Below, in pieces: positions 1-12,229 of a DNA stretch of 64,000 bases. The stretch is from the NCBI GenBank assembly GCA_028564675.1, contig JAOVVO010000047.1, forward strand, positions 124,001 through 188,000, in the 5' to 3' direction. Source of the stretch: Onchocerca lupi. Taxonomy: Eukaryota; Nematoda; Chromadorea; Rhabditida; Onchocercidae. Position 1 is the stretch's first letter. Every line of letters begins with the position of its first letter. The notes under the pieces were generated by a model. It had not been told where the DNA came from. It made no database searches and was given only the letters and a program-made list of their open reading frames with translations. A program made the translations under genes and the position numbers.

Positions 1-1780
1 AATTATATTCCTTGACATTAGTATTATTTCAGAGATATTTCTTTCATAACATAAAAAACTTTCATTATGAATCATAGAAATTGAAATTGTAATAATTAAT
101 TACTTTAAAATGGATTATTTTAGAATCGTAACAGTTATTCATTTTATTTATCATTAATAATCAAATAATGCTATCATTACTATGGCAATTTATTTTTGAA
201 TATAATTTAATAACTATGCTAATCATAATATCGTCATAACGATACATATAGGAATATTTCTCGTTATAGTGATACACATACAATATTTCATATTATAGTA
301 ATACATATATAATATTTCACATAAATACACACAAAGAACAAATCATTATGCTGTATCATCATGCTGCTTAAAGAAAATTTATGAGGTATGATAACGATGA
401 TCAGATAAAATTCTCGCCTTTTTTTTTCATGGTTCGTTTCTTTTTTCTTCCCTAAATTACAAATGAGCTATTTCTTCCTCTCTTTTTTTTCCAGCCGTCT
501 ACCTTTTAGTTATTCTGATGATTGCGGGTATTTAATGATAGATATTTTTTTGGTTTTTTTGGTTTTTTTTTTTTTTTTTTTTGGTTATTTCCGGATACAT
601 CGCTCATAGAATAGCACAAAATTTTTCAATTCCTTTACTTTTTCATCGCTCTTGTTTTTTTTCCTTTTTATCTTCAATTTGTTCAATCATCGGGATATAT
701 CAGTGATTCTTGTATTATAATTGCCTATTTATACTGAATCAACAACATTCGAATCCTTCTCGCCTTTCCACTTTCCAAATTTCTTTTTTCTTTTATCACA
801 CTCTCTTTTCGTTTCATTTTTTGCAAAAAAATAATTTGAGGGATTTTCGACCAAATTTTTTATTTCATAGTTAATGGAATTTGCAATTTTAATAACTAAA
901 AACTTATTGGCAAATACATTTTCCTGAAAAAATTTCTTGGGTGAAAAAGAAAAATTTTTAGATAGGATAAAAAATATTTTAAAATATTAACAATAGAATG
1001 ATTAATGATAAGTTCTAAAAGGACAAAAACTATTAAAGGTAGTGGCAATTAAATAATTAATAATAAATTTCAAAAAAAAAAGTCTGAATAAACTGAAATT
1101 TTTTTCTAATTAACAAAAAATTTCTTTTTACAACGTTCAGATGATATAATCTTGTACAACTTGAATTTCCTTTCTTTTTTTTTTCAGATTTACTCCTAAA
1201 TTTGCAAGAAGCAGATATCTATATATTAATTAACAATTTAATTGTTCCAAAATTTGCTTTTAAAAAAAATTAATTTTGATTTGAAGTTTCATTTTTCTCA
1301 AAACTTTCAGAGAAAAATGAACTTATATGATGCATTAATATTGATGTGAGAAAAAAGAATTTTTTATTAATTAAAAAAATGAAATTTAAAATTTCATTCA
1401 AACTTTTATTTTTTGGATTTTTCATTGTGTTTTCCTTTCATGCTTCAATAATTAAAATGAAGTAAAATAGAGGGTGGCAATTTTTCCTTATTTTTTGAAA
1501 AAACAAAAGAAAAAAAACGATTTATTCAGTTCAAAATTTTGAAAAAATAAAAGAAACCTCCCAAAATAAGAAGAAATGACTGTTAAAAAAAAGGGTTTTT
1601 GGAAAATGTTGAACTGAGGAAAGGTAAAAAATGATATGAATGAAGGTAAAGAAGATATGTGTATGTCCTTTAACCGACTTAGTGGTGCCGAAAATTGCAA
1701 TGCACTTGGAATTCAGCACCTGTACTCCGATTTTCCAGAGCAGCAAACTATATAACTCATTAAACTATGGGGGTACATTT
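1..1780. other. A/T-rich non-coding stretch
   Basis: Very A+T-rich DNA with long T and A runs (for example around 540-582) and no convincing exon. It may be intergenic, or it may be an upstream intron of the Notch-ligand gene, whose first exons were not found. The only less T-rich patch is about 1636-1755, where a 39-codon ATG frame (starts MNEGKEDMCM, ends EQQTI) is open on the + strand; I see no family similarity in it. Confidence 0.5.
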
Positions 1781-1785
1781 AATGG

Positions 1786-2259
1786 GAAATAGAAAGAAAT
1801 GGTCATAAAATGGCTGAGTTGCTTTTTCTTTTCTCTCTTTTTGAAATTTTCATCTAAATGATGATTTGGTTTAAAAATTACCCTTTTAATATCAAAATTT
1901 TAGCAAGAATTAAAATTCGTCAGTTTAAATTGTTTCGAACTTTAAAAAAAAAAAAGTACCATCTTGTATTTTTTAATTCCAACGGTTTTTTCACTGCTCA
2001 AAAAAATAAAACGGCCCCAAATAGGAAAGAAATGAATCATAGATTTGCTGAGTTCCTTTTCTTCCTTGCTTTTTCTTTCCTTTTTTTTTTGAAATTTTCA
2101 TCGATATGATAATTTGATTTATAAACTACTCTTCCAATATTGAATTTTAGTTCTAAAAATGAAATTCTCTTGGTTTAAAACTGTTTCAGACTTCCAAAAA
2201 AAAAGTATTTCTTTACTCCAATAATTTGGTCTATTACTCAAAGAATAAGGTGCCATATT
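1786..2259 (+). repeat. Diverged tandem duplication, two units of about 235 bp
   Basis: Unit 1 (about 1786-2020) and unit 2 (about 2021-2259) follow the same order of landmarks: an A-rich GAAAGAAATG start, GCTGAGTT followed by a pyrimidine tract, GAAATTTTCATC, a GTTTAAA...TGTTTC block, a poly-A/AGTA block, then a TTACTCA/CACTGCTCA block with AATAAAA/AATAAGG. The copies differ by many substitutions, so the duplication is old. The same end block may recur weakly near 1715-1745. No gene is evident. Confidence 0.6.
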
Positions 2260-5200
2260 GTCGGGTTAGCTAACGGCCGATAAGGGTCAATCAGGTTTCA
2301 AATCATTCTTAGAGTCAGTGGTGGCATTTTGAATATGGCATCATCACCATCTTGATTGGTCTAATTTAGGAGATAATTAACTGTAATTTACTACATTGTG
2401 TACATTAATTGGAAAAACAATCGTTCATCGGACAATTCAAATGTGTTTCCGTACAAACACATCCTTAATGATTAGAAATGAGGTGAAGGAATAATTGCGC
2501 TTGCGCAGATGGAAAATCACGGTATTAGTCTAATTCGAATGATATAAATATAAATATGGTTATTTATCTATCAATCTGTCGAATGCACAAGCTTTCCCAT
2601 TTTTAAACAAAAATCCAGTACCATCTCATTTTCGAGATTGAAATTGCATTACACGAAAAAATTGTGTCAAAGTTAGAAGGAATGGAAAGAGAAGTGCATA
2701 CGGTACTTCATTTTTCCACACTTATTTCGCAGCTTTATTTGTTGGAAAAAAGAATACTGAAAAAAAACATCAATTTAATAAATTTAAATGCTATTTGGAA
2801 ATAGTATCAAATTGATTATTCTTTCATAGAATTAATAATTTTTAAAAAAAAAATGTTTTTTTAACAAAAATTTTCTCAAAAAATTAAATGGATGTAATAG
2901 AAATAGAGTAATTTTTATGAAACAAATCAAATAATTATTGTCAAAGTATTTCAGCATATCATATATTATGTGGAATTGATATGAGCTGGGAGATCGATTT
3001 TGCGGGAAAAATTAAATAAACTGTGAGGAAAACTTGAAGGCTTTTGGGAGTCATGTGATCCCATATTAACAATATTGAAAATATCGCACTAAAATTCTAA
3101 AAAAAATCTTAGTATTAATTTGAGAGATAGAAGTTTTATCTATTTAGCATCATTTTTTCCTAATTTGTAAATTTTTCATTTTATTTTCCAAAAAATTTCA
3201 TTGTTCAAACAAAAGAAATATCTGGATTTGCAATTTGCTTCCAAATACGGGAACAATACAACGCAATACTATTTTAGTATGCTAATTAAGTACTGCTTTG
3301 TTAAGCAACTACAGATGTCAAGTAACGACGAATATTTCCAGTTCATTTAAAGAAAAAAAAACCAAATTTTGCATATTTTCTGCAACAAAAAAAATAACAT
3401 TTCCTTAGTACTATTAATGTGGAGCACGTGTGATGAACCCATTTAATAGGTTTTATTCTAAAAAAAAAGAAATGAATTTTTTTTTCTCTTTTTTTTTTTT
3501 GTTATTTTGACCATTCGTTCGAATCAATATACGACTTACACCTTTATTGCATGCAAATTTGCAACAGCTGCAGTTCGAACAAAAAACAAGGATAAAGGCA
3601 ATTTTTATAGTGAAAGCAATATATAAATTAGGGTGAAAGATTTCGAATTCTTTTTTTTAAATGCAAAGAAAAATAGAAATCAACAAATTTTTATTTAATA
3701 TTTATATCTGATTATTATTTGTAGTTCTTTATAATATACTATTACCTATATTTATTAATAATTGAATAAATAAATACATAAAGTAGTAAATGTTCTGATA
3801 GTAGAAAAGTTAATTGCTATTATTAAATAACGATTTTAAGATGACACATCGCAACTATGAAGCTAAGCTGATGATATATGATGATATATTATTGCGATAT
3901 ATAAGAATAATTGGTGTGATTGCCGGAAAATAATTCGAAATTTTCAATTTTCTTGACAAATTTTGTTAATTTAAAAAAGAATGAAAGTTAATTGATTTAT
4001 TGATTATTATTCAATGAAAATTCAATTCCTGCATATTTCAACATTTTCTTAGAAAATTAGCAAATGAAAAAAAGGAAGGAAAAAAGTTAAAAGCAGGTGC
4101 ATTGATAGGTGTAAAAATGTGTTTTAACAAAAAGAAAAATCCAAACAGTGTGTGAAATATTCAAACAGCTGCTGTCATCGACAGGATGCTTTGTCAGGAA
4201 AATTCAGACAAGTTGTCAGGATGAAAATTCTCCCGATTGTTAAAAAATTGCTTTGCATGATGAAATTATCTAAAAATGAAAAAATCTAATCTCTGCCGTA
4301 TCATCGACAATTTATTTTTAAATCAAAGCACACATTCATATTCTACGGAAATGCATTCAGTCATTTTTCATATCAAAAAAAGTCCCAAGTTGTTCGCTTT
4401 AAAAATTTCCGAAAATAAAAATTATATCGGAAATTATATCAGGAATAAAATTTCCAAAAATGAAAAATTGCATCAAAAATTCGTTTTGAAAAGAAATCAG
4501 TTTCTTTCCTTAGCAATCATTTGTTTTAGGTTTAAATATAAAAAAAATTTAATTTTTTCAAATTTTTTTTTTTGTTCAAGTAGCAATCACTGATGAAATA
4601 TTAATGAGTTATGATAAAAAAAAAGAGATAAAGTTGACAATATTTTTCCTTTTTTTCAAATTGTAACAATCGCTTTCCCATTAAGTTTGGAAAATTAGTT
4701 ATTTATCATTTCTTTTTTTTTCGCGTCAATCTTTGTGAGAGGAAGCAATGAATTATTTTTCTTAGAATAAATTTTCAGAAAATTAAATTTCTCACATCGA
4801 TCATCTTTTTTTCCAATCTCAAAAAAAAAAAAATTGAATAGAGAAGGTTATTTGGATTTCATTTGAACGATTGTATAATTATTTTTTATTGATAATCGAT
4901 AATAATTCTTTTATTATTGTATTTTTGCAGAGTCTTTCATTGACTTATTTAACTTATTTCCAAGTGATGTAATTTAAAAATTTATCACAGAGGTTTAATT
5001 TATCTCGAATTTTCCGCTACTTTTCGTTTAATTTGTATTAAATTTTTAATGAATCTGAGAAATTAGCTTAGATCATGATTTCACAATGCATACTAGGATT
5101 CATGGATAAATAGTAATCTGCTAGAGATTCTGATGGAATCCGAATATTGGAAACAATATGCTGATTCTGAATCAAATGATAAATTATGGATTTATCAAGA

Positions 5201-6741
5201 TTCGTTGAAAGATTTGGCAAAAGAAGCATGAATAAACATCTGCCTAAATAGAGCCAAATTACTGAGCAATAATTGCCGATACATTTACTTTTCTCTTATG
5301 CGAAACTATTACGTCATAAATAACAATCTTACAATTTGCATCATTCTTTAGGCTTCTGCTGCATACTTAATAACAGGAATTAATATAGAAGATAAAAATT
5401 GATGTAATTAATGTAAGTTGAAAATTTTGAATTAGAAAATACGATTGAAATACATGTAAGATTTCATTTTTCTTTTATCATTTTTAAAATTAACTATTCA
5501 AATTTTAAAGAATAATAATAATTTTTCTAAAGGTTATTAGAATTTTTAGCTTTTTTCTCAAAATTCTTTCAATTCTAAAAAAATTTCTGATAAATATTGA
5601 GAAATTATTCAATTGAAAAATCATACAATAATTATCAGAAATTCATTTAAAGAGAAAAATTTAAAAAAAAAAAACAAATATACTGAAACAAAAAATTCCT
5701 CAAGTTTATTTATTTGTTCATTAAATAAAACTTTGAATGATATTCTAGAAAAAGTTAGAAACATTGTTATACATTAAAATAAATAATGCGTATTGCATTT
5801 ATTAATCGCAACAAAGTACATGTATTCTCTATTAAATAAGTTGACACGAAAAGTTTTAATTGGAATTCATGAACCAGAAATAAAAGTTTCAATTGGAATT
5901 CGTAAATTAGAAACAGCTAGGTCTGGTGGAATGATTAATATACGAAAATGATTCATTTCATGGTTTTCAATGAATGCCTATTTAAGTGGTAAAATTAAGT
6001 TGATTATTGTCATCTTCAAGTATAGATGAAATACTTTATAAACATTAGTTTACACTTTCGATAGATCGAAAATATAGAAATTTATAAATTATTTAGAAGT
6101 TTTTATACCCCAATGAAAGTTTTTTGGATGAGTTTTTTAAACTCAGTCAGCATTATTTCTTGTTTACTTAATCATTTGCTTACATATTTATCCATTCTTT
6201 ATTGTTTACCCCTAGTATTCCTCCTACTTATCGATTAATGATTTTATATATTTACTTATTTCATCTAAGGAGCAAATTCACTTCTAGTTCTGAACAAAAT
6301 TTCCCTGCTAAATAGTTTTCCGTTCGCAATCCAAAATTCAAAATTTGCGAAATAAATGACTTTTTATCTTTAATTCAGTGCAAATATAAAATTAAAATTT
6401 GAAACTTAATTAATTTCTATTTTAAAATTTCAAATTTTTTTCCAAAAAAATTTTAATACCGAAAAGAAGATCGGAAAGAATGTCTATACAAATTAGCATG
6501 GTTTTTTATATCAATTTATCACCTTTTGCTACATTGCAATCTATCGAAAATTTTCAACTAATCAAATGTAATCAAATTATTTTGCTTAATGATTTCAATA
6601 ATTCATCAAAAATCTGGTAACTACTTGATAAAAAAAAGGAGAAAAGAATGATAATATAAACGATTTTATTATCAATATCAAGTATTATTATTTATATTAA
6701 CCAGAAATTTTATAATTTTTGAACGATTTTTCGTTTTTTAG
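2260..6741. other. Non-coding stretch upstream of the Notch-ligand exons
   Basis: Mostly A/T-rich sequence with homopolymer runs. Less T-rich patches occur near 2255-2520, 4130-4260 and 5095-5235. The last has a 36-codon open frame starting MESEYWKQYAD, but no splice context or homology that I can see. I looked here for the signal peptide and N-terminal MNNL exons of the ligand at 6742-12229 and did not find them. Confidence 0.4.
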
Positions 6742-9700
6742 AATGTTTCACTTTTGGTTGAAATGCGACATAGACCCAACAGAGCAATTCTGTTTCGATC
6801 GGAGAATTTTCTTCAGTTATCACCATCCAATGATGCAGTGCGAATTATTGAGGTATGTATCTGATGGTAATATATCATTCTTTCTATCATCTTCTGAAAC
6901 CTGTGGAATTCTCGTAAGACTTCAATATTTAAAAATTTTTGTATTACTTTGATATATTGTAATATATCTTAAGGATCCGAGAATGAAATATTTCAAGATA
7001 CGTGAGAAATTAAAGTGAAATATAAGATTTCTTCATAATTTTTTTTAGTATTTTTATTTTATTTTTTATAAGGTTGATTTTATTTTTCTTTGAATAGGAA
7101 TTTTTCTACCATTTGAAATTAAAAAGTGAATTGGATTTTGAGAATTCGATTAAAATTAAAAAATGTTCCATAAAATTTTGTAGGAGGAAGGTGATAGCAA
7201 AATAAAATACGATGTCAAAGTGGAATGTGGCAAGAATTATTATGGAGAAGAATGTACAATCTTTTGTAATCCAGGCATTGGAGGGTTAATTATTTCATAA
7301 TTTCAATATGCAAGTCTACAAATTTACAGAAATTACGACATTAATTGCTAACAGAAAATAAGTAAAGTTATTACCGTTGTAATTTTTGAAATTCCATCCA
7401 CTGATTTATTTATGTCGTATATATATGTTTTTTTTTTTAATTCACTAATAATATCTGAAACTTTATCGTGTTCCTTGTGAATATTCAACTTTAAGTTTCA
7501 TTTTTTATTTCCTGTTTTTTGGCTTTCATCATTTTGGATATTTATTACTCTTTTTCAATTATAGTTTCCATCTGAAATGCTCACCAGACGGACAACGTTT
7601 ATGCGAAAATGGCTGGAGTGGAAAAAATTGTAATGATCCAATTTGCGCCAATGGATGTATCAATGGATATTGTGTTTCACCTGGAACATGCATGTATGCA
7701 AATTTCTTTTTTTTTTTTAAATTTAGAAAGATGAAAGTTTTAATGCAATTAATTTATATGCAATTTAATAAATCTACTTCTCATGTTTCATCATATAATA
7801 TCTTAGTTTAACCTAAAATTATCTCATCATAACAAATAACATTAATTTATATTGGAATTATAAAAAGAGAAAATTGTACTCAATTGCATAAGAACGAAAA
7901 CTTTTGTAAAAAAAAAAAAAAAAAATTAGTGATTTTTCAAATTATCAATAGAATTAGCTAAGTTTTTAAATTATCCCAATTAATTGATCATTTTAAATTA
8001 TCGATGAATTTTTTAAATCTATCAAATAATATTTAATGTAATACAAAAATGATATCTATTATGAAATTATAACTGAAGCTAATTAACTAACTAATGGCCA
8101 AAAGGGAATTATTTTAAAAGGAAAAAAAAATTCAATTTATTAAGATGTCGCAGTGGGTGGCAAGGTAATAGCTGTGATCGTTGTAAACCGCAAGTTGGTT
8201 GCGAACATGGTTATTGTAACAAACCTAATGAATGTATTTGCGAAAAAAATTGGGGTGGGACATATTGCGATAGGTAAATTTTGCTTGACTTTTTTTTTGT
8301 TGCATTTTTAAATTTGATAGATATGCTTGAAGAAAAAAAAAAATCAAATTTCTTCTTTTTTTTTACGAATTTATTTTCTTGTTTAAAAAAAAAAATTTAA
8401 TCCATAAAAAATGATTATTCCTATAAAAAAAAAAATAAAAATAATTAAATTTCCTTTTTTCTCTTTTTGCGAATTATTTGTTCGTTTAAAAAAAAAAAAA
8501 TCCAATTCATGAAAAATGGCCATTCTTGAAAGGAAAAAATTTTTCCCCTTACGAATGAATAAAATGATGGCTTCAAATTTTGCTTGCGCTATTATTGATT
8601 TCAGAGATTTGGACTATTGTTTCCATAATTCACCGTGTTTAAATGGCGGAAATTGCACAAGTGGTGGATTGCAAAATTATTACTTTTGTAATTGTACGAA
8701 TGGTTTTACTGGACAAAATTGTGAAATTAAGGTAATATTTCCGGTCTTTCGAAAAATAATTACAATTTACATATGAAAGGATCGGTTCACTTCCTATTCG
8801 CAAATAATAAATGAATCTTAATGATGTGATTATATAGAAATTTTGCATGAATATGCTGTGAAATTATTTTGGAAGCAGAAAAAAAAAAATGGTAGCCAGG
8901 ATTCCGGAAAAATATTTTAAAAAAATTTTTAACAAAAAGATGTAAAAATGGTTTGAAATGCATTAATTTACAGTTAGATCCATGTGCCAACGTAAATTGC
9001 GGTAAATATGGTCGATGCATACCTTCATGGAATTCCAAAAATAAACATTTGTGCTACTGCGATGTGGCCCATTATGGCGACCATTGTCAATATCTTGTGG
9101 ATCATGGTGATCAAGGAGATGGTATGCACTATTTCCATGAATTAAGTTTAATAACTTAATATGCACAATCTTACTGATATTTAATAATTTGTAACGATTA
9201 AAATTAAAAATTCGGAGATTTTAAATTTATACTGAAATTCCGCGTTTTGCTGCTTGCTTAATAATTAAATCCAGATTTTATTGATTTGAAATAAAATTGC
9301 ATCATAACCAGATGTTAGCTCTTCATAAAATATTTATTTATGTTCGGCTCCTGCAATAAGATGATAAATACAGATATATTGCAAAATGAATACTCATAAA
9401 TATAAAATAAATATAATGTAAATACTATTTGTAGAAAGGTCAATAAGTATCTGAATTCATGACATCTGCATACTTCAGCTTTTAACGTGAGAATTTAAAT
9501 GTAGTAAATATCTGTTTGATTTCACTTTAGAATTAGAACATCTCTCAGTTGCAGCTCATTATCATCATTTATTTCAACCAGGAAGTTGTAAATTATCAAA
9601 TTCGGAATATATGCCAGCCGGATTTAGCTGGACTACGGTTGATTGCCGACATTGCATATGTCAAGAGGTTAGTATTTATTACACATTCATTCCATTTTTT

Positions 9701-12229
9701 TTATTTGTCTTTCTTTTATAAATTTATATAAAATATTTTCAAAAAATTTCCACATTTCAATAATTTTAATAAATTAAGCGTTAAAAAAAAAAGAAAATTA
9801 ATATTTCAGGGTGACATAATATGTTCGGAGAAGAAATGTGAACCACGTGATTGCTCTCATAATGATTCTAATTTAGGAATTATATGTCCGAAAGATCAGG
9901 CATGTTTTATACGTGATAAATTTTTTAATGATATATTGATCATTGCTGAATAAAAGCTGAATTAGTAATCAAGATTAGTATATACGCTGCAATACGTGTC
10001 TTTTACATCCGAATTGAGGGTAATTGCGGAATATTTCGCATAACTGGTATTGTAGCACTACTTGTTGTACAGATGCAAATTTATCATTTATTTCAGCATT
10101 GTGTTATTATCAGAGAAGATGAGTGCCTTAAAGAAACTTGCGACTTACCACGTGGACGTTGCTTTTCTTGGCTACAAATAAACAGCGAAACAACGCGACG
10201 CATTTGTCGTGAACATTTAAATGCTGGTAATCAAAATACACAAAAATGCGCACGAATATATCTCGAATTTAATATCGACAATTTATTGCCGGTAAATTGA
10301 AATTGTTACTCGAATATTCCCAATTTTAATTTTCTCAAAATTTCAAACTTTGAAATGTTACTAAAAAAATTTTGTCAATGATTTCACTGTCGATTGAAAA
10401 GAGGAATTAAGTTTCACTTTTTTATGAAGAAAAATTTTTTTTCTTTTCCACTGATGAGAAAATATGTAAATTTTTGGTTTTCATTTCATATTCTTACATT
10501 ATTATTTGAATTTGATAAGGAATTTAATCAGAAAAAAAAAAAGGAATAAACCATTTCAATTGATGGTTTTGAAATGATTTTTTTCCTTTAAATTTCATAT
10601 TTTTACAGGGAACAACATCGGGTGATGTTTGCTTTCATCTGTTGTTAGATGCCAATGCCGCAAATATCACACATATTGGATTTAATTGCAAGTTAATATC
10701 GGCTAATATAATACAAGTAGATTTTGTAAGTATATTATTTCCTTTTATAATCTATATGAAATCATTATATGTCTTCAAAATCATTTGCAGTTATTCATTA
10801 AATTATGTCTTACAAATTATTTCTATTCTCTGAGACAGATTATGTCACATTTGATAAATTTATTTAGATCAAATTTTTATTCAGACAATTCATCAATTAG
10901 TGTTGATAGGATGAAAAAGTATTTGCTGTGAATTTTTCAAATAATTATGATAATTGAAAAAAATTTGAATTTGTAAGAGATATTTACGAATTAATCAAAA
11001 ATCAATTCAGAAATTTTATTTCGTATCCCTGAAAGCATTTTAACTTTTTCTTTCTTTTTTTTTTTTTTTTTTTTTGACAATCGTTTATTCCTAGATTTCA
11101 TTGCAATTTCTAACGGATGTTCTGATGATAAAAGATTCTCTGAAGAATCGCATTCGCAATCGTTTAACTGCTAGTCAGATACTTGCTGCAGTTATTCGGA
11201 TCAGTGATAATGATAATCATGATAACACAAAATATCCTATGTTGAATGCCATTTTAACATTTCGAGATTCTGGTTCGTATTCAATGATTCATTAATTCAA
11301 TCATGAAATACTCGTGAAAACAATGAATTCCTTCTTAAAATGAAATTGAAAACCAAAATTTAGCGATTTGCTGGAAAATGTAAGACTGTTAACAGATTAC
11401 ATTATTATTATTATTACTTATTTATTCTTTTATTTACTTATTTTTTTTCCAATTTTGCGTATTTTAGCTTTTCTATTTCAGCGATATCATCGACAACTGA
11501 TTCCACATCGTTGCTTATCATAATTATCTGCCTGATGTTGCTGATAATTTTTATTCTTCTAAATATATCTGTCATGAAGAATCCTCATTTCTGTGTTCGA
11601 AAACGTTACGAAGAGACACGGAGTAATGATAATCTGTTGGAATTAAATTTGAAACAATCTGCTCAAGTTTATACCACGCAAACATTAATCAAATCTCAAA
11701 AAAAGAAGCAAAATGCATTACCGAGGAATATACATGAAACATGTAATCAGCCGTTTTTAAACGAATTAAAACGTAACTTATTTTTTTTATTGTAAATTTT
11801 AATTAAAAATGGTGTATTTAATTACAAAATTATTTGTTACATTATTATAAGAATATGATCTTACCTTTCCTTAATGAAGACCTGTTTTTTTTTTTTTTAA
11901 ATATAATTTGTAAATTTCAAATTCGATGAAATAACAGTCAAAAAAAATCTTAATTTGGATAGAAAAGAAAATAAATAAATCATCAAAATTTTTTAGGGCA
12001 TTATTCTGTAACCGAATCACTCGACTCGGGAATTGTTGATCGTGAATTGGAAGAAAATGAGCATAATGCAAGGATTTTGGAACAGAGGAGAATGAAATCG
12101 AAATTACGAATTTTACATCAATCATACTCGGATAATTCGATCTTGAATCCAATACAATTACAATTAACCGGTAATAATGCACAATTATATGCCACCAAAA
12201 GTTATCAGTACCAAATTGGAAAGTGTTAA
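6742..12229 (+). CDS. Jagged/Serrate-type Notch ligand (5' partial, 13 exons)
   Basis: Membrane ligand for Notch receptors, acting in cell-cell signalling at the cell surface. Exons: 6742-6852, 7184-7284, 7565-7693, 8145-8273, 8605-8731, 8974-9121, 9531-9667, 9810-9899, 10097-10291, 10609-10725, 11095-11272, 11482-11772, 11997-12229; phases agree throughout and give 661 residues. In order they encode the MNNL end (NVSLLVEMRH), the DSL domain (VECGKNYYGEECTIFC), four EGF modules (about residues 96-240), a VWC/Jagged cysteine-rich region (CKL...GFSW...CRHCIC, CPKDQHC; about 265-400), a membrane span (about 498-518, LLIIIICLMLLIIFILL) and a tail of about 143 residues ending YQIGKC. Jagged proteins of other animals usually have 14-16 EGF modules, so this is a short form. 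The VWC region and its downstream segment separate it from Delta-type ligands. Signal peptide and first MNNL exons are missing from the model. Polyadenylation-like AATAAA motifs lie near 12402 and 12527. Confidence 0.92.
9900..10096 (+). other. Probable GC-AG intron in the Notch ligand
   Basis: The intron between exons 8 and 9 appears to use a GC donor (CAG|GCATGT) and a normal TTTCAG acceptor. With this junction the protein reads CPKDQ-HCVIIREDEC, which matches the CPxxQxC...C spacing of the Jagged cysteine-rich region and keeps phase 0. The nearest GT (CGTGATA, near 9912) does not give a matching phase with either nearby acceptor. Confidence 0.6.

Noticed and set aside
6719..6952. 77-codon frame reading MFHFWLKCDIDPTEQFC near the start of the ligand gene
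   Set aside because: The other frame of the same exon (NVSLLVEMRHRPN) matches the end of the Jagged N-terminal region and joins in phase to the DSL exon.
8953..9159. Stand-alone 68-residue EGF protein
   Set aside because: It is exon 6 of the Notch ligand, read through its donor site.
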